DNA of 64,000 bases, taken from NCBI GenBank assembly GCA_947626745.1, contig CANQTF010000005.1, positions 1-64,000 of the forward strand. Direction: 5' to 3'. The notes beneath the pieces were generated by a model that saw only the letters and a list, made by a program, of their open reading frames with translations, had not been told where the DNA came from and made no database searches. This DNA is from an uncultured Lachnospiraceae bacterium (GTDB lineage Bacteria > Bacillota > Clostridia > Lachnospirales > Lachnospiraceae). Both the position numbers and the translations under genes were made by a program. Positions 58,100 through 64,000 of the stretch are shown here, one piece after another; the first letter of the stretch is position 1, and every line of letters begins with the position of its first letter.

Positions 58100-58109
58100 G
58101 TGGTATTGT
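58081..58109 (+). promoter_or_regulatory. Candidate rpsB promoter overlapping terminator
   Basis: TTGCAA - 17 nt - TATTGT. Confidence 0.5.
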
Positions 58110-58145
58110 AATGGGTGCGTGCAAACGCAGAGAAACAAGTAATCA

Positions 58146-58233
58146 CATATGCCGGTATGCCGGTGTTCTCATCGGTCTGCACGTGGCTGCCGGTGCTCCT
58201 TGACGCCGGGGTGGCAGCGGACGATGGCATATG
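58146..58233 (+). ncRNA. Structured rpsB 5' leader (candidate ribosomal-protein autoregulatory element)
   Basis: catatgcc (58146-58153) pairs with ggcatatg (58226-58233); inner gctgcc/ggcagc stem. Confidence 0.55.
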
Positions 58234-58260
58234 GAAGCAAAACCAAACGGAGGTAGAAAA

Positions 58261-59028
58261 ATGAGCGTTATTTCAATGAAACAGTTGTTGGAGGCGGGTG
58301 TACATTTCGGACACCAGACGAGAAGATGGAACCCCAAGATGGCTCCCTACATCTTTACGGAGAGAAACGGTATCCACATCATCGACCTGCAGAAGTCCGT
58401 AGGCAAGGTGGACGAGGCATACAAGGCAGTGTTCGATGTGGCTTCCCAGGGCGGAACGATCCTCTTCGTAGGCACGAAGAAACAGGCGCAGGACGCGGTC
58501 AAGACGGAGGCGGAGCGCTGCGGTATGTACTATGTCAATGAGAGATGGCTGGGCGGTATGCTCACCAACTTCAAGACCATTCGGTCAAGGATCGACAGAC
58601 TGAAAGCGATCGAGACGATGTCCGAGGACGGCACTTTTGACGTGCTCCCCAAGAAAGAGGTCATCAAGATCAGGAAGGAATGGGAGAAACTGGAGAAGAA
58701 CCTCGGCGGCATCAAGAACATGACAAGGATCCCCGACTGCATCTTTGTGGTAGATCCCAAGAAAGAGCATATCTGTGTGCAGGAAGCGCATACGCTCGGC
58801 ATCACGCTGATCGGTATCGGCGACACGAACTGCGATCCCGAGGAGCTTGACTATATTATCCCCGGCAATGACGATGCGATCAGAGCCGTCAAGCTGATCG
58901 TTTCCAAGATGGCGGACGCTGTCATCGAGGCAAATCAGGGCGCAGAGGAATATGTTGAGGAACAGGCAGCGGACGGCGAGGCGGAGGATATCGAAGAGAT
59001 CGCTTCCGAGGAGAGCGCAGAGGCATAA
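58261..59028 (+). CDS. rpsB: 30S ribosomal protein S2
   Basis: '[44 protein letters not shown]'; start refined to 58261. Confidence 0.99.
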   Translation: MSVISMKQLLEAGVHFGHQTRRWNPKMAPYIFTERNGIHIIDLQKSVGKVDEAYKAVFDVASQGGTILFVGTKKQAQDAVKTEAERCGMYYVNERWLGGMLTNFKTIRSRIDRLKAIETMSEDGTFDVLPKKEVIKIRKEWEKLEKNLGGIKNMTRIPDCIFVVDPKKEHICVQEAHTLGITLIGIGDTNCDPEELDYIIPGNDDAIRAVKLIVSKMADAVIEANQGAEEYVEEQAADGEAEDIEEIASEESAEA

Positions 59029-59081
59029 GGCGGACGCGCGCGATATATCATAACGATCGAATTTATCAGGAGGAAAGATAA

Positions 59082-60020
59082 ATGGCTATTACGGCAGCAA
59101 TGGTAAAAGAGTTGAGAGAGATGACCGGCGCAGGTATGATGGACTGTAAGAAGGCGCTGAACGAGACGAACGGCGATATGGACGCAGCGATCGAGTATCT
59201 GAGAAAGAACGGTCAGGCAAAGGCGGAGAAGAAAGCCGGCAGGATCGCAGCCGAGGGACTCTGCCGCGTGTCGGTCAAGGACGACAGGACCGCAGCGGTA
59301 GTGGAAGTGAATTCCGAGACGGATTTCGTAGCCAAGAACGAAGATTTTCAGGCATATGTGGAAGCGGTGGCCGAACAGGCGGCCTCGTCCGACGCGGCGG
59401 ATATGGACGCGTTCCTTGCAGAAAAGTGGCATCTGGACACTTCCAAGACGGTCAAAGATGCGTTGGTCGATAAGATCGCTGTGATCGGTGAGAACCTGAC
59501 GATCAGAAGATTCGAGAAGATCGTGGCGAACGACGGCTGTGTGGTATCTTACGTACACGGCGGCGGCAGGATCGGCGTTCTCGTAGAGGCTGCCACGAAT
59601 GTGGTGAACGACGCGATAAAAGAGGCGCTCGTCAATATCGCCATGCAGGTCGCGGCGCTCTATCCGAAGTATGTATCCACGGACGAGGTGTCCGAGGAGT
59701 ACAAGGCGCATGAGAAGGAGATCCTCACGGAGCAGATCAAGAACGATCCCAAGATGGCGGGAAAGCCCGACAAGGTGATCGAGGGTGCGGTGAACGGCCG
59801 TCTCAACAAAGAGCTGAAGGAAGTGTGCCTGTTGGAGCAGGTATATGTCAAGGCTGATGACGGCAAGCAGAGCGTTGCGCAGTATCTGGCGCAGGTAGCG
59901 AAGGAGAACGGCGCAGATCTTTCCGTCAAGAGATTCGTCCGCTTCGAGACAGGCGAGGGCCTTGAAAAGAAAGAGGAGAACTTCGCGGAAGAAGTGGCAA
60001 AGCAGATGGCCGGAAACTAA
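59082..60020 (+). CDS. tsf: Translation elongation factor Ts
   Basis: 'ITAAMVKELREMTGAGMMDCKKALNETNGDMDAAIEYLR'. Confidence 0.99.
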   Translation: MAITAAMVKELREMTGAGMMDCKKALNETNGDMDAAIEYLRKNGQAKAEKKAGRIAAEGLCRVSVKDDRTAAVVEVNSETDFVAKNEDFQAYVEAVAEQAASSDAADMDAFLAEKWHLDTSKTVKDALVDKIAVIGENLTIRRFEKIVANDGCVVSYVHGGGRIGVLVEAATNVVNDAIKEALVNIAMQVAALYPKYVSTDEVSEEYKAHEKEILTEQIKNDPKMAGKPDKVIEGAVNGRLNKELKEVCLLEQVYVKADDGKQSVAQYLAQVAKENGADLSVKRFVRFETGEGLEKKEENFAEEVAKQMAGN

Positions 60021-60086
60021 GAAGAAGGCGCAGCCCTGCACGGTATGCGCCGCCGTAAAAAAGTGATAGGCAGACTATGATAAAAA

Positions 60087-60128
60087 TGCTATAATCATAT
60101 CAGATACTGATCGATTATAGCATTTTTT
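60087..60128 (+). terminator. Intrinsic terminator after tsf
   Basis: tgctataatc...gattatagca + tttttt. Confidence 0.88.
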
Positions 60129-60149
60129 ATGTAAAAGGAGGAAAGAGCC

Positions 60150-60794
60150 ATGTTGGAAGATAAGGTCATCAAGATTCAGTCAAACAGAGATCCGGATGTC
60201 GCGCTCAAGGTGCTGCCCGGGCATTTTGCGACGCCCCAGTCCCATATCACGCACTATATGGATATGACGACGATGAAGACGCGCTGCAAGGAAGCGCAGA
60301 AGGTCGCGGAGCTTATGGCGATGAAGTATTCCGTCTCCACGCCGGTGGATACCATTGTCTGTATGGAAGGTCTGCAGGTGATTGGCGCCTATCTGGCGGA
60401 GGATCTCGCCAAGGCGGGCGTTCTCTCCATGAACGCGCACAAGACCATTTATGTTGTGACGCCGGAGTTTTCTTCCGCAGGGCAGATGATCTTCCGCGAC
60501 AATCTAAAGCCGATGATCGCGGGCAAGAATATCATATTTTTGGAAGGCTCGATCACGACGGGCAAGACGCTGCTTGCCTGTGCGCGGAGTCTCGACTATT
60601 ACGGCGGCAAGCTGCAGGGGATCTGCGCGATCTTCAGCGCCGTCAGCAAGATGGGAGATATCGACGTGAACGCGATCTACAGCCGGAGCGATATCCCGCA
60701 TTACGAGAGTTACAGACAGGAGGACTGCCCTCTGTGCAAGCAGAAGGTGAAGCTGGACGCGCTGGTGAACAGCTACGGCTATTCCAAACTGTAG
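60150..60794 (+). CDS. Orotate phosphoribosyltransferase-like protein
   Basis: PRTase fold 'IIFLEGSITTGKTLLACARSLDYYGG'; C-terminal 'CPLC'. Confidence 0.75.
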   Translation: MLEDKVIKIQSNRDPDVALKVLPGHFATPQSHITHYMDMTTMKTRCKEAQKVAELMAMKYSVSTPVDTIVCMEGLQVIGAYLAEDLAKAGVLSMNAHKTIYVVTPEFSSAGQMIFRDNLKPMIAGKNIIFLEGSITTGKTLLACARSLDYYGGKLQGICAIFSAVSKMGDIDVNAIYSRSDIPHYESYRQEDCPLCKQKVKLDALVNSYGYSKL

Positions 60795-60810
60795 AAAGAC
60801 AGGATATCAT

Positions 60811-62067
60811 ATGTTATTTAATACGTTGTTCCATAAGTGCAAAAATATCTGCGGCGGCATTTTCTGTGCCGCCGCCTTATTGCTGTGCGTGACGGCGTGT
60901 GCTGCGCCGGCGTCCGCAGCGCAGACGCAGGACGCGCAGGACGCACAGGAGAGCCGGACCGTGCAGAGCGGCCCGCAGCCGCAGGAGACACCCCTATGGA
61001 ACGGGCTTGGCGAGCCTGTCCGTATCCCGCTCACCTATGCGGACAGGTTCACCATGGACCGCTATGCGCAGGGATACGTGCTGATCACGGTGGCGGACAG
61101 GGATCGTTTTCTGGTCGTGCCCGAGGGAATGCAGCCTCCGGCGGGGCTGGATGAGGACATCGCAGTGATCCGGCAGCCGGTGGACCGTATCTATCTGGTT
61201 GCTTCCGCCGCCATGGATATGTTCCGCTCGCTGGACGGGCTTTCCGCGATCCGGCTGTCGGGCACGGAAGCGGACGGCTGGTGCATGGAAGATGTGGCCA
61301 GGGCGATGGAGGAAGGCGAGATCCTGTATGCCGGCAAGTACAGTGCGCCGGATTATGAGCTGATCCTGTCCGAAGGCTGTGAGCTGGCGATCGAAAACCT
61401 GATGATCGACCACAGCCCGGAGGTGCGGGAAAAGCTGGAATCCTTCGGCATTCCCGTTCTGGTGGACTATTCCAGCTATGAGAGCCACCCGCTGGGGCGC
61501 GTGGAGTGGGTGAAGCTGTACGGCGTCCTGCTCGGCAGGGAAGCCGAGGCCGACGCTGCCTTTGCAGAGCAGGAGAAACTTCTCGAGGCGGTCAGTCGGG
61601 AGACGGCGGAGGCGCAGGGAAGCGACGGGGCTTCGGCCGACGGCCGCAAGACGGTGGCTTTCTTCTATATCACCGGCAACGGGGCGGCCAACGTGCGCAA
61701 ATCCTCGGATTATATCCCGAAGATGATCGGACTTGCGGGCGGAGCGTACATCTTCGACGACTTGGGGGACGAATCGAGCCATTCCTCCTCTGTCACCATG
61801 CAGATAGAGGAATTCTATGCGTCGGCGAAGGACGCGGACTACATCATTTACAACAGCACGATAGACGGGGAGATCCGGACGGTGGACGAGCTGCTCGACA
61901 AGTGTACACTGCTCGCGGGTTTTCGGGCGGTGCAGGAGGGGAACGTCTACTGCACGACCAAGAATCTGTATCAGGAGTCCATGTCCATAGGCGTCATGAT
62001 CGACGATATGCACAAGATGCTGACGGGCGGGGAGGATATGCGGTATCTGTATCGCCTGTCGAAATAG
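60811..62067 (+). CDS. ABC transporter substrate-binding lipoprotein (iron-complex/cobalamin type)
   Basis: Lipobox 'LLCVTAC', FecB/BtuF-like fold, followed by FecCD permease. Confidence 0.85.
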   Translation: MLFNTLFHKCKNICGGIFCAAALLLCVTACAAPASAAQTQDAQDAQESRTVQSGPQPQETPLWNGLGEPVRIPLTYADRFTMDRYAQGYVLITVADRDRFLVVPEGMQPPAGLDEDIAVIRQPVDRIYLVASAAMDMFRSLDGLSAIRLSGTEADGWCMEDVARAMEEGEILYAGKYSAPDYELILSEGCELAIENLMIDHSPEVREKLESFGIPVLVDYSSYESHPLGRVEWVKLYGVLLGREAEADAAFAEQEKLLEAVSRETAEAQGSDGASADGRKTVAFFYITGNGAANVRKSSDYIPKMIGLAGGAYIFDDLGDESSHSSSVTMQIEEFYASAKDADYIIYNSTIDGEIRTVDELLDKCTLLAGFRAVQEGNVYCTTKNLYQESMSIGVMIDDMHKMLTGGEDMRYLYRLSK

Positions 62068-62080
62068 GACGGGAAAGAGG

Positions 62081-63124
62081 ATGAAGAGAGTGACAAACGA
62101 CAAAATAGACAGACCGGACGGCGCGCTTTGCTTTGGCGTGCTGCTTATCCTGCTCGCGCTTCTGCTGCTGCTCAGTCTCGCCATAGGCAGCGTGCCCGTT
62201 TCCGTGAAAGATATCCTGCGCAGCGTCGGCATGGGCGGCGGCAGCGTTTCCGATACCGTCCGCGATATCCTGTGGCAGATCCGCATGCCGCGGGCGCTGG
62301 CGGCCCTGATACTGGGCGGCGCGCTGGGACTTGCGGGGTATCTTTTGCAGACCTTTTTCCACAATCCCATAGCGGGGCCCTTTGTGCTGGGGATCTCCTC
62401 CGGCGCGAAGCTGACGGTCGCCCTTCTGACGGTATTTTTCCTCGGGAGGGGTGTCCGAGTCAGCTCATGGGGCATGATAGCGGCGGCCTTTGCGGGCGCC
62501 GTCGCCGCGATGGGGGTGGTGCTTGTCATGTCCGGCAAAGTGGACAGTATGGCGATGCTCATTGTCAGCGGCGTCATGATCGGCTATATCTGCTCGGCGG
62601 TCACGGATCTGGTCGTCACCTTCGCACAGGACGCCGACATCGTGAATCTGCACAATTGGTCGAAGGGCAGCTTCTCGGGCATCACGTGGGACAACGTTGC
62701 GGTCATGGGGATCGTCGTGGCGGCGTCCGCAGCGGCCTCCCTGTGGCTGTCGAAACCGATCGGCGCGTATCAGCTCGGGGAGAGTTATGCGGCCGGCGTG
62801 GGCGTTGACGTCCGGGCGCTGCGTTTCCTGTTGGTCCTTTTGTCGAGTATTCTGGCGGCGTGCATCACGGCGTTTGCCGGGCCGGTCTCTTTCGTCGGGA
62901 TCGCCGTGCCGCATCTGGTCAAGGGTCTTTTCAGGACGGCGAAGCCGCTTGTCATGATACCGGCATGCTTCCTCGGCGGCGCGGTGTTTTGTCTCTTCTG
63001 CGACCTGCTGGCGAGGACGCTGTTCGCGCCCACGGAGCTGAGCATCAGTTCCGTGACGGCGGTGTTTGGCGCGCCGGTGGTGATCGCGGTCATGCTGAGA
63101 CGCAGGAGAGGGGGAGAGCGATGA
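62081..63124 (+). CDS. FecCD-family iron-complex ABC transporter permease
   Basis: 'RMPRALAALILGGALGLAGYLLQTFFHNPIAGPFVLGISSGAKL', 'VSFVGIAVPHLVK'. Confidence 0.96.
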   Translation: MKRVTNDKIDRPDGALCFGVLLILLALLLLLSLAIGSVPVSVKDILRSVGMGGGSVSDTVRDILWQIRMPRALAALILGGALGLAGYLLQTFFHNPIAGPFVLGISSGAKLTVALLTVFFLGRGVRVSSWGMIAAAFAGAVAAMGVVLVMSGKVDSMAMLIVSGVMIGYICSAVTDLVVTFAQDADIVNLHNWSKGSFSGITWDNVAVMGIVVAASAAASLWLSKPIGAYQLGESYAAGVGVDVRALRFLLVLLSSILAACITAFAGPVSFVGIAVPHLVKGLFRTAKPLVMIPACFLGGAVFCLFCDLLARTLFAPTELSISSVTAVFGAPVVIAVMLRRRRGGER

Positions 63125-63888
63125 CGGAGTATCACATGCAGGTGAGACAGTTGACGGCCGGTTATCATGACGTTCCCGTGCTGCGCAACGTCACGATCGA
63201 GATCCCGCGGGGCGGGATCGTGACGCTGATCGGACCCAACGGAGCCGGCAAGTCCACGCTCCTTCGGAGTATCGCCGGACAGCTTGCGCCGACGGCGGGC
63301 TGCGTCCTGCTGGGGCAGGAGGATCTGTACGGCATGAGCAGACAGGAGCTGGCGCGGCGTATGGCGTCGGTCTTTACGGACAAGGTGCGCACGGAGCTGA
63401 TGACCTGCGAGGATGTGGTGGCGGGCGGCAGATACCCCTATACGGGGCGTTTCGGCATCCTGTCGGAGCAGGATCGGCGCATCGTGTACGACTCTATGGA
63501 AATAACACGTGTTCTCGATATCGGGCAGAGAGACTATAACAAGATCAGCGACGGGCAGAGACAGCGGGTGCTGCTCGCCCGGGCGCTCTGTCAGCAGCCG
63601 GAGATCATACTGCTCGACGAGCCGGTCTCCTATCTGGATATCCGCTATAAACTGGAATTTATGTCCGCCCTGCGGCGGCTTGCCGGAGAAAAGGGAATGA
63701 CGGTCGTTATGTCACTGCACGAGCTGGAGCTGGCCAGACACTTTTCCGACAGGGTGCTGTGCGTCAAGAACGGCTGTGTGGTGCGCTCCGGCCCGCCTGA
63801 ACGGATCTTTGGACAGGGCTATATGAGGGAGCTTTTTGATATCGGGGCGGAGTATGCCGACGGGACGGCGTGGGAGCGGCTGCTGTGA
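63121..63888 (+). CDS. ABC transporter ATP-binding protein (FecE/BtuD type)
   Basis: Walker A 'GPNGAGKSTLLRS', signature 'ISDGQRQRVLLARAL', 'IILLDEPVSYLD'. Confidence 0.97.
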   Translation: MTEYHMQVRQLTAGYHDVPVLRNVTIEIPRGGIVTLIGPNGAGKSTLLRSIAGQLAPTAGCVLLGQEDLYGMSRQELARRMASVFTDKVRTELMTCEDVVAGGRYPYTGRFGILSEQDRRIVYDSMEITRVLDIGQRDYNKISDGQRQRVLLARALCQQPEIILLDEPVSYLDIRYKLEFMSALRRLAGEKGMTVVMSLHELELARHFSDRVLCVKNGCVVRSGPPERIFGQGYMRELFDIGAEYADGTAWERLL

Positions 63889-63950
63889 GATAACAGGATA
63901 ATTTTTCTTGTGAATTTTTCATAAAATTTCTTTTCGTTGTGCGATAAATA

Positions 63951-63959
63951 TGTTATAGT
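63951..63959 (+). promoter_or_regulatory. Extended -10 promoter candidate before a CDS starting at ~63993 (truncated)
   Basis: TGTTATAGT upstream of RBS gagagg and ATGGCGCA at window end. Confidence 0.35.
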
Positions 63960-64000
63960 ATAAAAGAGTTTGATATTAAGGAGCGAGAGGTCATGGCGCA

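Noticed and set aside
60795-60810. Cobalamin or other riboswitch upstream of the ABC transporter
   Set aside because: Only 16 nt separate it from the preceding CDS; no room for an aptamer.

Overview
This is a Clostridia/Lachnospiraceae-type chromosomal window. All convincing genes are on the + strand. (1) 1-1680: a repeat-rich stretch with a ~105-bp direct repeat, one copy apparently interrupted by a ~149-bp hairpin-forming segment, followed by an Rpn/PD-(D/E)XK-type nuclease gene. (2) 1.85-18.5 kb: a type IV pilus-like locus under its own sigma-A-like promoter. It encodes a prepilin peptidase, a PilM-PilN fusion, PilO, four (pseudo)pilin-like proteins (three of them very large) and an 1824-aa surface protein. 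No PilB/PilT ATPase, PilC platform or obvious major pilin is visible in the window. (3) topA and codY. (4) 21.9-57.3 kb: a nearly complete fla/che cluster, flgB through cheD, sigD, FapA/DUF342 and a SwrB/DUF6115-like protein. It is interrupted by a strong intrinsic terminator after flgE and by unusually structured gaps before fliK and flgE. (5) rpsB-tsf with a structured 5' leader. (6) A phosphoribosyltransferase followed by a FecB/FecC/FecD-type ABC transporter. The most system-like candidate is the motor-less pilin-tip locus with giant cargo domains. No tRNA, rRNA or CRISPR array was recognised. All family names come from reading the protein sequences, with no database search.
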